NCBI RefSeq assembly: GCF_003202235.1
Contig: NZ_MASU01000008.1
Location: forward strand, 124,001 to 188,000
Length of the DNA stretch: 64,000 bases
Direction of reading: 5' to 3'
DNA from: Prauserella flavalba
GTDB lineage: Bacteria > Actinomycetota > Actinomycetes > Mycobacteriales > Pseudonocardiaceae
Below, piece after piece: positions 21,720-30,844 of this stretch. The notes beneath the pieces are model-generated. The model ran no database searches. It was not told the DNA's origin and saw only the letters and a program-made list of their open reading frames with translations. The translations under genes were made by a program, and so were the position numbers. The stretch's first letter is position 1, and each line of letters opens with the position of its first letter.

Positions 21720-22925
21720 ATGGCGCTCAAGTCACTCGACGACCTGCTGTCCGAGGGTGTCTCCGGGCGGTACGTGCTGGTGCGTTCGGACCTGAACGTG
21801 CCGCTCGACGGCGCCACCATCACCGATGACGGCCGCGTGCGGGCCGCGCTGCCGACCATCGAGCGCCTCGCCGACGCGGGCGCGAAGGTGGTCGTCACGG
21901 CCCACCTCGGCAGGCCCAAGGGCACGCCCGACGAGAAGTACTCGCTGCGCCCCGTCGCCGCGCGGCTCGGTGAGCTGCTCGGCAGCGAGGTGCCGCTGGC
22001 CGGTGACGTGGTCGGTGAGCAGGCGAAGGCCGTCACCGGCTCGCTGGCCGACGGCCAGGTGGCCCTGCTGGAGAACGTGCGCTTCGACCCGCGCGAGACG
22101 AGCAAGGACGAGGGCGAGCGCGCCGCGCTGGCCCGCGACCTCGCGGCGCTCGTGCCTGGTGCCGCGTTCGTCTCCGACGGCTTCGGCGTGGTGCACCGCA
22201 AGCAGGCCTCCGTCTACGACGTGGCCCGGGTGCTGCCCGCGTACGCGGGCGGCCTGGTGCTCGCCGAGCTCGACGTGCTCGCCAAGCTCACCGGCGACCC
22301 GCAGCGCCCCTACGCGGTGGTGCTCGGCGGCTCGAAGGTCTCCGACAAGCTGGCCGTGATCGAGGCGCTGCTGCCGAAGGTCGACCGGCTGCTCGTGGGC
22401 GGCGGCATGTGCTTCACGTTCCTCGCCGCGCAGGGCCACGGCGTCGGCAGCTCGCTGCTGGAGACCGACATGGTCGACACCTGCAAGCGGCTGCTGGGGG
22501 AGGCGGGCGGCAAGCTCCTGCTGCCCGTCGACGTCGTCGCGGCGGACTCCTTCGCCGCCGACGCCGCCACCCGCACGGTCGCCGCCACGGAGATCGAGGA
22601 CGGCTGGATGGGCCTCGACATCGGCCCGGAGAGCACCACCGCGTTCGCCGCCGCCATCGGCAACGCGGAGACGATCTTCTGGAACGGCCCGATGGGCGTG
22701 TTCGAGATGGCGCCCTTCGCCGAGGGCACCCGCGGCGTCGCGCAGGCCATCGCCGACTCCGGGGCGTTCAGCGTCGTCGGCGGTGGTGACTCCGCCGCCG
22801 CCGTGCGCCTGCTGGGCCTGCCCGAGGACGGCTTCTCGCACATCTCCACCGGCGGCGGCGCGTCGCTGGAGTACCTCGAAGGCAAGGAACTGCCCGGCGT
22901 GGCGGTCCTGAGTGAAGGAGCCTGA
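21720..22925 (+). CDS. pgk: Phosphoglycerate kinase
   Basis: Transfers phosphate from 1,3-bisphosphoglycerate to ADP in glycolysis. The 401-residue enzyme shows [12 protein letters not shown] (substrate site), [32 protein letters not shown] and the C-terminal [12 protein letters not shown] with [18 protein letters not shown]. Its TGA overlaps an ATG (TGATG) that opens a short ORF copying the start of TpiA, so the original pgk-tpiA junction was probably a direct translational coupling. Confidence 0.97.
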   Translation: MALKSLDDLLSEGVSGRYVLVRSDLNVPLDGATITDDGRVRAALPTIERLADAGAKVVVTAHLGRPKGTPDEKYSLRPVAARLGELLGSEVPLAGDVVGEQAKAVTGSLADGQVALLENVRFDPRETSKDEGERAALARDLAALVPGAAFVSDGFGVVHRKQASVYDVARVLPAYAGGLVLAELDVLAKLTGDPQRPYAVVLGGSKVSDKLAVIEALLPKVDRLLVGGGMCFTFLAAQGHGVGSSLLETDMVDTCKRLLGEAGGKLLLPVDVVAADSFAADAATRTVAATEIEDGWMGLDIGPESTTAFAAAIGNAETIFWNGPMGVFEMAPFAEGTRGVAQAIADSGAFSVVGGGDSAAAVRLLGLPEDGFSHISTGGGASLEYLEGKELPGVAVLSEGA

Positions 22926-23029
22926 TGGCGCGCAAGCCGTTGATCGCGGGCAACTGGCCGTGTCCAATTCCTGGGGGGAGCTCCGCTCCACCCCAGACCC
23001 CCCTCGACGAGCGGGAGGTACGCGCGTGA
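22925..23029 (+). CDS. 34-codon ORF duplicating the TpiA N-terminus, between pgk and tpiA
   Basis: ATG 22925 overlaps the pgk stop and reads [11 protein letters not shown], almost the same as the TpiA start ([14 protein letters not shown]). The frame then runs through a proline-rich, hairpin-forming sequence to a TGA at 23027-23029 that overlaps the GTG of tpiA. The ORF is therefore linked by start/stop overlap to both neighbours and may carry ribosomes from pgk to tpiA. It looks like a remnant of an insertion or duplication at the tpiA start. The peptide itself is unlikely to have an enzymatic role. Confidence 0.5.
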   Translation: MARKPLIAGNWPCPIPGGSSAPPQTPLDEREVRA

Positions 23030-23058
23030 GCCGCAAGCCGTTGATCGCGGGCAACTGG
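22931..23058 (+). repeat. 27-bp direct repeat flanking a 74-bp GC-rich palindromic insert at the tpiA start
   Basis: A 27-bp stretch starting CGCAAGCCGTTGATCGCGGG occurs at 22931-22957 and again at 23032-23058. The 74 bp between (22958-23031) contain an imperfect hairpin, CTGGGGGGAGC against GCTCCACCCCAG with one bulged base, then a C-rich run, and a fresh GGGAGG ribosome-binding site for tpiA. The pattern is that of a small repetitive element or replication slippage duplicating the coding start. Confidence 0.7.
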
Positions 23059-23811
23059 AAGATGAACCTCAACCACCTCGAGGCCATCGCACTGGTGCAG
23101 AAGATCGCGTTCTCGCTGCCCGAGAAGTACTACGCCAAGGTCGACGTCACCGTCATCCCGCCGTTCACCGACATCCGCAGCGTGCAGACGCTGGTGGACG
23201 GCGACAAGCTCCTGCTCACCTACGGCGCCCAGGACCTGGCGCCGCAGGACTCCGGGGCCTACACCGGTGACGTCTCGGGCCCGATGCTCGCCAAGCTCGG
23301 CTGCACCTACGTCGTGGTCGGCCACTCCGAGCGCCGCGAGTACCACGCCGAGACCGACGAGGTCGTGAACAAGAAGGTGCGCGCCGCCCACAAGCACGGG
23401 ATCTCGCCGATCCTGTGCGTCGGCGAGCAGCTGGAGGTGCGTGAGGCCGGCGGGCACATCGAGCACACGACCGCGCAGCTCATCGCCGGGCTGAAGGGCC
23501 TCAAGGCCGAGCAGGTGCAGAACACGGTGATCGCCTACGAACCCGTGTGGGCGATCGGCACGGGCCGCGTGGCGACCCCGGCGGACGCCGAGGAGGTGTG
23601 CGCGGCCCTGCGGGCGGCGCTCGCCGAGAAGTACGGCGCCGAGGTGGCCGAGCAGGTCCGGGTGCTCTACGGCGGTTCGGTCAAGTCGGGCAACATCGCC
23701 GACCTGGTCAAGTGCGACAATGTCGACGGCGCGCTCGTGGGCGGCGCCAGCCTCGACGGTGACGAGTTCACGAAACTGTGCGCTCTCGCCGCCGGAGGGC
23801 CTCTACCCTGA
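23026..23811 (+). CDS. tpiA: Triosephosphate isomerase
   Basis: Interconverts dihydroxyacetone phosphate and glyceraldehyde 3-phosphate. The 261-residue TIM barrel shows GNWKMN (catalytic Lys), [10 protein letters not shown] (catalytic His), [16 protein letters not shown] (catalytic Glu), and the phosphate loop [14 protein letters not shown] 23026 is chosen over the upstream in-frame start at 22912 because the family start is only a few residues before RKPLIAGNW and a GGGAGG precedes it. The intact copy follows the duplicated fragment described separately. Confidence 0.95.
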   Translation: MSRKPLIAGNWKMNLNHLEAIALVQKIAFSLPEKYYAKVDVTVIPPFTDIRSVQTLVDGDKLLLTYGAQDLAPQDSGAYTGDVSGPMLAKLGCTYVVVGHSERREYHAETDEVVNKKVRAAHKHGISPILCVGEQLEVREAGGHIEHTTAQLIAGLKGLKAEQVQNTVIAYEPVWAIGTGRVATPADAEEVCAALRAALAEKYGAEVAEQVRVLYGGSVKSGNIADLVKCDNVDGALVGGASLDGDEFTKLCALAAGGPLP

Positions 23812-23870
23812 TCTCAGTGGGGACCCGCTACTCTGGGTACCCCCGCCACCCGCAGTACACAGAGGATGAC

Positions 23871-24101
23871 ATGAAGCTTTTCCTGCAGATCCTGTTGATC
23901 GCGACCAGCGTGCTGCTGATCATCGCGGTGTTGCTGCACCGTGGCCGCGGCGGCGGGCTGTCCTCCCTGTTCGGTGGTGGTATGCAGTCGAGCCTGGCCG
24001 GGTCGAGCGTGGCCGAGAAGAACCTCGACCGCATCACGCTCGGTCTCGGCGCCGTATGGATCATCTCCATCATCGGTCTCGGTCTGCTGCTGAAGATCTG
24101 A
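23871..24101 (+). CDS. secG: Preprotein translocase subunit SecG
   Basis: A small accessory subunit of the SecYEG channel. The 76-residue protein has two membrane helices (about residues 4-22 and 54-74) joined by the loop LLHRGRGGGLSSLFGGG and SSVAEKNLDRIT, the SecG signature. ATG 23871 has AGAGGA 5 nt upstream. A TACTCT box at 23829-23834 may give it its own promoter, although it also follows tpiA closely, as in other actinobacteria. Confidence 0.93.
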   Translation: MKLFLQILLIATSVLLIIAVLLHRGRGGGLSSLFGGGMQSSLAGSSVAEKNLDRITLGLGAVWIISIIGLGLLLKI

Positions 24102-24157
24102 TCGGAATCGGCGTGCCTGGCGGGGTACGTCAACTTCACTGGTGGGTGTGAGGAAGC

Positions 24158-24499
24158 ATGGTTGGCGGTAACGCGATTCGAGGCACGAGAGTCGGGGCGG
24201 GTCCCTCCGGCGAGTCGGAGCGTGGGGAGGCCGCTCCGAGGCGCCGGGTGTCCTACTGGTGTGCCAACGGGCATGAATCCCGGCCGTCGTTCGCGATGGA
24301 TGCCGAGGTTCCGGAGGAGTGGGACTGCCCTCGGTGCGGGCTGCCCGGTGGGCAGGACGAGCAGAACCCGCCCGCGGCTCCGCGCACGGAGCCGTACAAG
24401 ACTCACCTGGCGTACGTGAAGGAACGGCGCAGCGACGCCGACGGTGAGGCCATCCTCGCCGAGGCGCTGGAGCGGCTGCGTCAGCGCCGCCAGATCTGA
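24158..24499 (+). CDS. rbpA: RNA polymerase-binding protein RbpA
   Basis: An actinobacterial RNA polymerase activator that binds sigma and stabilises the open complex, and affects rifampicin tolerance. The 113-residue protein has an N-terminal tail with GGNAIRGTRVG, a zinc/core domain YWCANGHESRPSF with WDCPRCGLPGG (Cys-His-Cys-Cys), a basic linker, and the C-terminal sigma-interaction helix KTHLAYVKERRSDADGEAIL. ATG 24158 follows GAGGA. It ends just before a perfect 20-bp hairpin terminator. Confidence 0.94.
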   Translation: MVGGNAIRGTRVGAGPSGESERGEAAPRRRVSYWCANGHESRPSFAMDAEVPEEWDCPRCGLPGGQDEQNPPAAPRTEPYKTHLAYVKERRSDADGEAILAEALERLRQRRQI

Positions 24500-24506
24500 G
24501 AGTCGG

Positions 24507-24550
24507 CACGACGAGGGCCGCCGGGCACGCGCCCGGCGGCCCTCGTCGTG
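24507..24550. terminator. Perfect 20-bp hairpin between rbpA and a convergent histidine kinase
   Basis: Arms 24507-24526 and 24531-24550 pair without mismatch around ACGC. The stem carries CGACGAGGGCCGCCGGGC on the plus strand. It begins 7 nt after the rbpA stop and ends 7 nt before the kinase stop. It is unrelated in sequence to the five-member AAGGCCACC hairpin family. Confidence 0.8.
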
Positions 24551-24557
24551 TTCAGAG

Positions 24558-25775
24558 TCAGAACGCCACGGGGTACCTCGCGGCCACCCGCCAGCCACCG
24601 TCGGGCGTCGGCGTGGTCTCGAACGTGCCGCCGAGCAGGCGGGCCCGCTCCGCGAGGCCCGTGAGCCCGTAGCCGCCAGAGGGGAACTCGGCGCCGTCCT
24701 GCGGCTCGTCCGGCCGGTCGTTGCGCACCTCCACCGAGAGGCCGTCCTGGTCGCCGCACAGGCGCACGAACGCCGTCGCGCCCGGTGCGTGCTTCCGGAC
24801 GTTCGTGAGGCACTCCTGCACGGTCCGGTAGGCCGCCGCGGACACCTTCGGCGGCAGGTCCTCCGGCACCCGCTCGACGGCCAGCTGCACGGGCACGTCC
24901 GCGGCCCTGATGAGCTCCGAGAGGTCCCCCAGGTCGGGCTGCGGGCCGTCGTCCTCGGTGCCGGAGCGCAGCACCCCCACGAGCGCACGCAGCTCCTCCA
25001 GTGTGCGGGTGGAGAGCTGGCGGATCGTGCGGGCCGTGCGCTCCGCGTCACCGCTCGGGCTGATCGCGGCCAGCGCGCCCGCCTGCATCGCGATGAGCGT
25101 GATGTCGTGGGAGACGACGTCGTGCATCTCCCTCGCCAGCCGGGCCCGCTCGTCGGCGCGCACGGTCTCGGCGTACAGCTTGCGCTCCCGGTCCCGGCTG
25201 GCGGCCAGCTCGGCGAGCCGGGCGGCCAGCTCCTGCCGCGCGCCGATGAGCAGGCCGATCGCCACCGGCATCCCGGCGACGATCACGCCGTAGATGGCCG
25301 ACAGGGCGTGCTCGCGCCACGTCAGCGCGACGAAGTCCGGCAGCGGCCACAGCACGAACCTGGACAGCCACACCAGTCCCGCGCCGACCCAGGTCTGCCA
25401 GTGCATCTGCTTGCGGGTCGCCAGATAACCCAGCGCGATCATCGCGGCCAGCTGCGCCCATCCGGCGATGAACCCGGGGAACGTCAGCAGCACCACCGTG
25501 AACGGCAGCCAGCGGCGCGCGACCAGTGCCACGCAGCTCGCCGCCGAGAGCCAGACGGAGTACGTCTCGGCGCCCTCAGGGATCACCAGCCAGACGTCGA
25601 GTACGGCGATGAGGATGACGGCCGCGTCGACCGCGGCCTTGCGCACGCCAGGGTGGTTCCACAGTGCTGTCGTCGCTGTCGGGACGGTCGTCCGGCGCGA
25701 CCGCGCGCGGTCGGCGGCCCCCGCGCCTGGGCCGCCGACCGAAACCCCGGGGATGGTCATTCCCTCTGTGGTCAT
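24558..25775 (-). CDS. Sensor histidine kinase (HisKA_3/DesK-NarX class), orphan
   Basis: A 405-residue membrane kinase. A variable N-terminus is followed by about five hydrophobic segments (residues 50-180), a linker, the dimerisation/phosphoacceptor helix LAREMHDVVSHDITLI (His about 223) and a C-terminal HATPase with YRTVQECLTNVRKHAP and GYGLTGLAERARLLGG. No response regulator is adjacent: rbpA lies on one side and pgl on the other, so the partner is elsewhere. The signal is unknown. Its promoter must lie in the 166 bp towards pgl. Confidence 0.85.
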   Translation of the reverse strand: MTTEGMTIPGVSVGGPGAGAADRARSRRTTVPTATTALWNHPGVRKAAVDAAVILIAVLDVWLVIPEGAETYSVWLSAASCVALVARRWLPFTVVLLTFPGFIAGWAQLAAMIALGYLATRKQMHWQTWVGAGLVWLSRFVLWPLPDFVALTWREHALSAIYGVIVAGMPVAIGLLIGARQELAARLAELAASRDRERKLYAETVRADERARLAREMHDVVSHDITLIAMQAGALAAISPSGDAERTARTIRQLSTRTLEELRALVGVLRSGTEDDGPQPDLGDLSELIRAADVPVQLAVERVPEDLPPKVSAAAYRTVQECLTNVRKHAPGATAFVRLCGDQDGLSVEVRNDRPDEPQDGAEFPSGGYGLTGLAERARLLGGTFETTPTPDGGWRVAARYPVAF

Positions 25776-25867
25776 GGCTTGGACCTCTCGTCTTGTGGAC
25801 TCGACAATGAGAGGCCATCGGGACCCGGTTGGGACGCGAAAACCTGAAAAAGTGTGCGGAAGTTAAC

Positions 25868-25907
25868 GCCCCGCACACACGGTGTGACTCGTCCGTGCGT
25901 GCGGGGC
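25868..25907 (-). terminator. Terminator hairpin after the pentose phosphate operon
   Basis: 15-nt arms (25868-25882 and 25893-25907, GCCCCGCAC core) pair with a single mismatch around a 10-nt loop. It lies 34 nt beyond the pgl stop in the direction of transcription and upstream of the kinase promoter region. Confidence 0.6.
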
Positions 25908-25941
25908 CAGGGAAAACAGCGGAGTGCGCCGGGGAAACCGC

Positions 25942-26724
25942 CTACACGCGCGGGGACGCCGGCACGTCGCCGAGCTTGCCCGCGGCGGCCTTGTCCAGCA
26001 GCCACAGCGTGCGGCGCCTGCCGCGCGCGCCGGCCACCGGCAGCTGCACCTCGCCCGCGCCCGAGAGCGCGAGCGCCACGGCGTCCGCCTTCGCCTCGCC
26101 CGTGGTCACCAGCCACACCTCGGCCGCGCTGCGAATCGCCGGGAACGTCAGCGAGACGCGGGTGGGCGGCGGCTTGGGGCAGTTGCGCACCGCCACCACC
26201 GGCCGCTCCGTCTCGTAGGCGGCGGGCGACTCGGGGAAGATCGACGCCGTGTGACCCTCGCCGCCGAGGCCGAGCAGCAGGACGTCGAACGTCGGCACCG
26301 GGCCGTGGTCCTCCGGCAGCGCGTTCGCCGCGAGCACGTCGGCGTAGGCCGCCGCCGCGGCCTCCGGGTCGTCGCCGAACTCGCCGTCGGACGGCGCCAT
26401 CGCGTGCACCCGCGCCGGATCCACCGGCACGTGGTCCAGCAGCGCCTCCCGTGCCTGCTTCTCGTTGCGCTCCGGGTCGTCCGAGGGCACGAACCGCTCG
26501 TCACCCCAGTACAGGTCCAGCCGCGACCAGTCGATCGCGTCCCGCGCGGGGGAGTGGCGCAGCTGCTCCAGGATCGCGATCCCGGTGCCCCCTCCGGTCA
26601 GCACCAGCGACGCCGACCCCTTGGCGGCCTGCAGGTCCACCAGCTTCGTCACCAGCCGGGCCGCGCACGCCGCCGCCAGCAGACCCGGGTTGGCGTAGAC
26701 CACCACCTCCGACGCCGGGTTCAT
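25942..26724 (-). CDS. pgl: 6-phosphogluconolactonase
   Basis: Hydrolyses 6-phosphogluconolactone, the product of Zwf. The 260-residue protein of the DevB/SugarP-isomerase fold shows LVLTGGGTGIAILEQL, DLYWGDERFVPSDDPERN, the mid motif LLLGLGGEGHTASIFP and a late VWLVTTGEAKADAV. ATG 26724 overlaps the opcA stop by 4 nt. It is the last gene of the tkt-tal-pgi-zwf-opcA-pgl operon and is followed by a hairpin. Confidence 0.95.
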   Translation of the reverse strand: MNPASEVVVYANPGLLAAACAARLVTKLVDLQAAKGSASLVLTGGGTGIAILEQLRHSPARDAIDWSRLDLYWGDERFVPSDDPERNEKQAREALLDHVPVDPARVHAMAPSDGEFGDDPEAAAAAYADVLAANALPEDHGPVPTFDVLLLGLGGEGHTASIFPESPAAYETERPVVAVRNCPKPPPTRVSLTFPAIRSAAEVWLVTTGEAKADAVALALSGAGEVQLPVAGARGRRRTLWLLDKAAAGKLGDVPASPRV

Positions 26725-27695
26725 GCCTTCGCCTTCGTCTTCGCCGCGGCGGTCCTGCCCGCCGCCGGCTTCTTCCTGGCCGCCGAGAGCTTGGCGAGCC
26801 CCAGCAGCGCGGCCTCGTAGATCTCGTCCGGGTCCAGCCTGCGCAGCTCCTCGATCAGGCAGTCGCGGTTGTCCCTGCGGTGCAGTGAGATCCGCCGGGT
26901 CGGCTGGCCCGGCTGGGTCAGCGTGCCCGTGCGGCCGTCGGGCCGGTAGATCTCGATCGCCCCGGAGGGCCGCTCCAGCGACACCGCCACGATGCCCTGC
27001 GCGCTCGTGGTCTTGACCCGCTTCACGGGCACCCTCAGGTACTCGGCGAGCCAGCCCGCGAGCAGCTCGGTGGACGGAGAGTCCGCCTCGCCCGTCACCG
27101 ACGCCGCGGTGACCCGCTCGTACGGCGGCAGGTCCAGCGCCGAGACGAGCTGCGCCCGCCAGTTGGTGAGCCTGGTCCAGGCCAGGTCCGTGTCACCGTC
27201 GACATAGGACTTCGCCCGCGTCAGCAGCGCCCTGATCGGGTTCTTCTCCGCGGCCGAGTCGGTGATCCGCCGCTGGGCGAGCTCGCCGAGCGGGTCCTTC
27301 GCCGGAGCCTTCGGCCCGCCTCCCGGCCACCACGTGACGATCGGGGCGTCGGGCAGCAGCAGCGGCACCACCGCGCTCTGGCCCTGGCTCGCCAGCGCGC
27401 CGTAGAGCCGCAGCACGATCACCTCGCTGGCCCCCGCGTCACCGCCGACACGGATCTGGCCGTCGATGCGCGGCGCCGCCGTACGGGCGCCCTTGGCGAC
27501 CACGATCACCCGCGACGGGTGCTCGCGGCTGGCCTCGTTGGCCGCATCGATGGCGTCCTCGAGCTGCTCGTCGTCCTCCGCGGCGATCACGAGCGTGAGC
27601 ACGCGGCCGAGCGCGATCGCGCCGCCGCGCTCGCGCAGCTCGACCAGCTTCTTGTTCAGCTGGGACGTCGTGGTCGAGGGCAGATCGATGATCAC
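26721..27695 (-). CDS. opcA: Glucose-6-phosphate dehydrogenase assembly protein OpcA
   Basis: A 324-residue protein needed for full assembly or activity of Zwf in actinobacteria and cyanobacteria. It shows the family start (MIIDLPSTTTSQLNKKLVEL), ALGRVLTLVIAAEDDEQLED, LLLPDAPIVTWWPG, and RALLTRAKSYVDGDTDLAWTR. The end is an Ala/Lys-rich tail. It overlaps zwf and pgl by 4 nt each, so the three proteins are made from coupled reading frames. Confidence 0.95.
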   Translation of the reverse strand: MIIDLPSTTTSQLNKKLVELRERGGAIALGRVLTLVIAAEDDEQLEDAIDAANEASREHPSRVIVVAKGARTAAPRIDGQIRVGGDAGASEVIVLRLYGALASQGQSAVVPLLLPDAPIVTWWPGGGPKAPAKDPLGELAQRRITDSAAEKNPIRALLTRAKSYVDGDTDLAWTRLTNWRAQLVSALDLPPYERVTAASVTGEADSPSTELLAGWLAEYLRVPVKRVKTTSAQGIVAVSLERPSGAIEIYRPDGRTGTLTQPGQPTRRISLHRRDNRDCLIEELRRLDPDEIYEAALLGLAKLSAARKKPAAGRTAAAKTKAKA

Positions 27696-29221
27696 GGCCG
27701 CCTCCAGTGCCTACCGCTGCGTTCCAGCATCGCTTCCGCCGACGGCGGCCCCCACGAGCCCGGCTGGTACGGCTCGGGCGCCCCGCGCTTCGCCCAGTGC
27801 TCCAGGATCGGGTCCAGGATCTGCCAGGACAGCTCGACCTCCTCGTTCACCGGGAACAACGACGGCTCGCCCAGCAGCACGTCCAGGATCAGCCGCTCGT
27901 AGGCCTCCGGCGAGGTCTCGGTGAACGCGTGGCCGTAGCCGAAGTCCATCGTGACGTCGCGGACCTCCATCGTGGTGCCCGGGACCTTGGAGCCGAACCG
28001 CATCGTGATGCCCTCGTCCGGCTGTACCCGGATCACCAGCGCGTTCTCGCCCAGCTCCTCGGTGGAGGTGTAGTCGAACGGCAGGTGCGGCGCCCGCTTG
28101 AACACCACGGCGACCTCGGTGACCCTGCGGCCGAGGCGCTTGCCGGTGCGCAGGTAGAAGGGCACCCCGGCCCAGCGCCGGTTCTGCACCTCCAGCGTCA
28201 CCGCGGCGTAGGTCTCGGTGGTCGACTCCTTCGAGAAGCCGGCCTCCTGCAGCAGGCCCGGCACCTTCTTGCCGCCCTGCCAGCCGCCCGCGTACTGGCC
28301 CCGCGCCGTGGTCTCGTCGAACGGCCTGACCGGCTTGGTGGCGCTCAGCACCTTGACCTTCTCGGCGCGCAGCGCCCTCGGGTGGAAGGAGACGGGCTCC
28401 TCCATCGCCGTGAGCGCCAGCAGCTGCAGCAGGTGGTTCTGGATCACGTCCCGCGCGGCGCCGATGCCGTCGTAGTACCCCGCGCGGCCGCCGAGGCCGA
28501 TGTCCTCGGCCATCGTGATCTGCACGTGGTCGACGAAGTTGGCGTTCCAGATCGGCTCGAACATCTGGTTGGCGAACCGCAGCGCCAGGATGTTCTGCAC
28601 CGTCTCCTTGCCGAGGTAGTGGTCGATGCGGAACACCGACTCCTCGGGGAACACGTCGTTGACGACGGCGTTGAGTTCCTTGGCGCTCGTCAGGTCGTGG
28701 CCGAACGGCTTCTCGATCACGACCCGGCGCCACACGTCCTCGCTGGACTCCGCGAGCCCGCAGCGCGCGAGCTGCTTGGTGACCACGGGGAACGCCCACG
28801 GCGGGATGGAGAGGTAGAACGCGGTGTTGCCGCCCGTGCCGCGCGCCTCGTCGAGGTCGTGCACGGTCTGGGCGAGCCGGTCGAACGCGTCGTCGTCGTC
28901 GAACGTGCCCTGCACGAACCGGATGCCCTCGGCGAGCCGGTTCCACACCGACTCGCGGAACGGCGTCCTGGCGTGCTCGGCCACCGAGTCGTGGACGAGC
29001 TCGCCGAAGTCCTGGTCCTCCCAGTCCCGCCGCGCGAACCCGACGAGCGAGAACCCCGCGGGCAGCAGGCCCCGGTTGGCGAGGTCGTAGATGGCGGGCA
29101 TGAGCTTCTTGCGCGAGAGGTCCCCGGTGACGCCGAAGATCACCAGGCCGGAAGGCCCGGCGATCCTCGGCAGCCGCTTGTCGCGGGGATCCCGCAGGGG
29201 GTTGGTCCACCCTCGTTTCAT
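27692..29221 (-). CDS. zwf: Glucose-6-phosphate 1-dehydrogenase
   Basis: The first enzyme of the oxidative pentose phosphate branch, making NADPH. The 509-residue protein has the nucleotide-binding VIFGVTGDLSRKKLMPAIY, the substrate-binding RIDHYLGKETVQN and the VVIEKPFGHDL loop, then a C-terminal dimerisation half (FYLRTGKRLGRRVTEV). ATG 29221 overlaps the pgi stop (ATGA). The frame stays open further upstream, but those residues do not fit the family. OpcA, encoded next, is its assembly partner. Confidence 0.96.
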   Translation of the reverse strand: MKRGWTNPLRDPRDKRLPRIAGPSGLVIFGVTGDLSRKKLMPAIYDLANRGLLPAGFSLVGFARRDWEDQDFGELVHDSVAEHARTPFRESVWNRLAEGIRFVQGTFDDDDAFDRLAQTVHDLDEARGTGGNTAFYLSIPPWAFPVVTKQLARCGLAESSEDVWRRVVIEKPFGHDLTSAKELNAVVNDVFPEESVFRIDHYLGKETVQNILALRFANQMFEPIWNANFVDHVQITMAEDIGLGGRAGYYDGIGAARDVIQNHLLQLLALTAMEEPVSFHPRALRAEKVKVLSATKPVRPFDETTARGQYAGGWQGGKKVPGLLQEAGFSKESTTETYAAVTLEVQNRRWAGVPFYLRTGKRLGRRVTEVAVVFKRAPHLPFDYTSTEELGENALVIRVQPDEGITMRFGSKVPGTTMEVRDVTMDFGYGHAFTETSPEAYERLILDVLLGEPSLFPVNEEVELSWQILDPILEHWAKRGAPEPYQPGSWGPPSAEAMLERSGRHWRRP

Positions 29222-30837
29222 GAAGCGAGCTCCTGTACGGCACGCATCAGTTCGGCGAGACCCGCGGCCCGGTCGGTCAGGTGCAGCCGCAGCACGGGCC
29301 TGCCGCCCTCGGCGAGCACCTGGCCGTCGCCCAGCGCCTGCGCCCGCTGCAGCTGTCCCAGCGTGTACGGCCGGTCCGGCACGTCGAGGTCCTCCTCGGG
29401 TGTGCCGGTGAGCTGCAGGAAGACGCCGTTCGGGTGGCCGCCCTTGTGGTACTGGCCCGTGGAGTGCAGGAACCGCGGTCCCCAGCCGAACGTCGTCTGC
29501 AGCCCGGTGCGCTTGGCCAGCTCGGGCCGCAGCAGCGACGCCGAGGCGTCGTCGAGCCGGTCCAGGTAGGCCTGCACGGCCAGGTAGCCGCCCTCCGGCG
29601 CGCTGTCGAGGAACTCCCGCAGGACGTCGGTCAGCGAACCCTCTCCGGTGGTTCCCGCGCCGCCGTACACCTCGACGGAGCCGAGCACCGCCGACGGCTC
29701 GGCGGAGCCGGTGAGCGCGGCCGGATCGTCCAGCAGCGACCGGGCGGCCTTCTTCGCGGCCTCCACGTCGGGCTGGTCGAACGGGTTGATCCCGAGCAGC
29801 CTGCCCGCGATCGCCACCGCGAACTCCCACAGCAGGAACTGGGCGCCGAGCGGGCCCGTGACGGCGACCTTCGCCTCGCCCGAGGCGGGGCCGACGGCCA
29901 CCGGGGTCGCGTCGGAGCCCCCGCCGGCGAAACCGGGGGCCGTGTGGCCCTCGACCACGACGGGCAGCAGGCCGGTGCCCTGCTTGCCGGTGGACTCGGC
30001 GATGAGCTGCTCGGCCCAGTCGCCGAGGCCCGTGATACCGGAGCCGGTGTCGGCGAGCACGACCTTCTCGGCGCCGTCGGCGTGGGCGGCGCCGAGCGCG
30101 GCGGCCAGCCGCAGCGCCGGGTTGTCCGCCGAGTCCGCCGTCAGCGTGTCGGCGACGCCCGCCGCCTGGTCGAGCAGCCGCGCCACGTCGGCACCGGCGA
30201 GCCCGGCCGGGACGAGCCCGAACGCGGTGAGCGCCGAGTAGCGGCCGCCGACGTGCGGGTCGGCGAGGAACACCTTGCGGTAGCCCTCGGCCTCGCCCAG
30301 CTCCGCCAGCGGCGAACCGGGATCGGTGACCACGACGATGCGCCGCGCGGCGTCGATGCCCGCGTCGGCGAACGCCTTCGCGAAGATCCGCCGGTGGCTG
30401 TCGGTCTCCACCGTGGTGCCGGACTTGGACGACACCACGATCACCGTGCGGTCCAGGTCGCCGGCGAGCGCGTCGGCGACCTGGCCGGGGTCGGTGGTGT
30501 CCAGCACCGTGAGCGCGACGCCCTCGGTGCCGGTGATCACCTCCGGGGCCAGCGACGAGCCGCCCATCCCGGCGAGCACGACGCGGTCGACGCCCTCGGA
30601 GCGCAGCTCCGTGCGCAGGGCCTCGATCTCGCCGATCAGCGGGCGGGAGCTCTTGTGCAGGCTGGTCCAGGACAGCCGGATGGACGCCTCGGACTCCGCC
30701 TCGGCGCCCCAGAGGGTCGCGTCCTGGGCGCCGACCTTGCTCGCCACCGCGTCGGCGACGAGCTTGTCGAGCAGCGGCGCGGCGGCGGACTCGAGCGCGG
30801 CGTCTTCGATCGTGACTGAAGTCCGTTCTCCAGCCAT
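29218..30837 (-). CDS. pgi: Glucose-6-phosphate isomerase (SIS-domain type)
   Basis: A 539-residue SIS-domain isomerase interconverting glucose 6-phosphate and fructose 6-phosphate. Visible are VVLAGMGGSSLAPEVI and VIVVSSKSGTTVET (phosphosugar-binding loops), IVVVTDPGSPLAELGE, PHVGGRYSALTAFGLVPAGL, and HSTGQYHKGGHPNGVFLQL near the end. It matches the divergent isomerases found inside actinobacterial tkt-tal-zwf operons rather than the common PgiA. It lies 7 nt after tal and overlaps zwf by 4 nt. Position suggests it feeds glucose 6-phosphate into the oxidative branch. Confidence 0.88.
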   Translation of the reverse strand: MAGERTSVTIEDAALESAAAPLLDKLVADAVASKVGAQDATLWGAEAESEASIRLSWTSLHKSSRPLIGEIEALRTELRSEGVDRVVLAGMGGSSLAPEVITGTEGVALTVLDTTDPGQVADALAGDLDRTVIVVSSKSGTTVETDSHRRIFAKAFADAGIDAARRIVVVTDPGSPLAELGEAEGYRKVFLADPHVGGRYSALTAFGLVPAGLAGADVARLLDQAAGVADTLTADSADNPALRLAAALGAAHADGAEKVVLADTGSGITGLGDWAEQLIAESTGKQGTGLLPVVVEGHTAPGFAGGGSDATPVAVGPASGEAKVAVTGPLGAQFLLWEFAVAIAGRLLGINPFDQPDVEAAKKAARSLLDDPAALTGSAEPSAVLGSVEVYGGAGTTGEGSLTDVLREFLDSAPEGGYLAVQAYLDRLDDASASLLRPELAKRTGLQTTFGWGPRFLHSTGQYHKGGHPNGVFLQLTGTPEEDLDVPDRPYTLGQLQRAQALGDGQVLAEGGRPVLRLHLTDRAAGLAELMRAVQELAS

Positions 30838-30844
30838 CGCCGGC

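Noticed and set aside
22912-23025. Upstream extension of TpiA from 22912
   Set aside because: The residues before GTG 23026 are not TpiA-like, overlap the end of pgk and contain the hairpin insert. The true start carries its own ribosome-binding site.
29222-29830. N-terminal extension of Zwf into pgi
   Set aside because: The extension is antisense-frame-like low-complexity sequence inside pgi. ATG 29221 with the ATGA overlap gives the correct family start.
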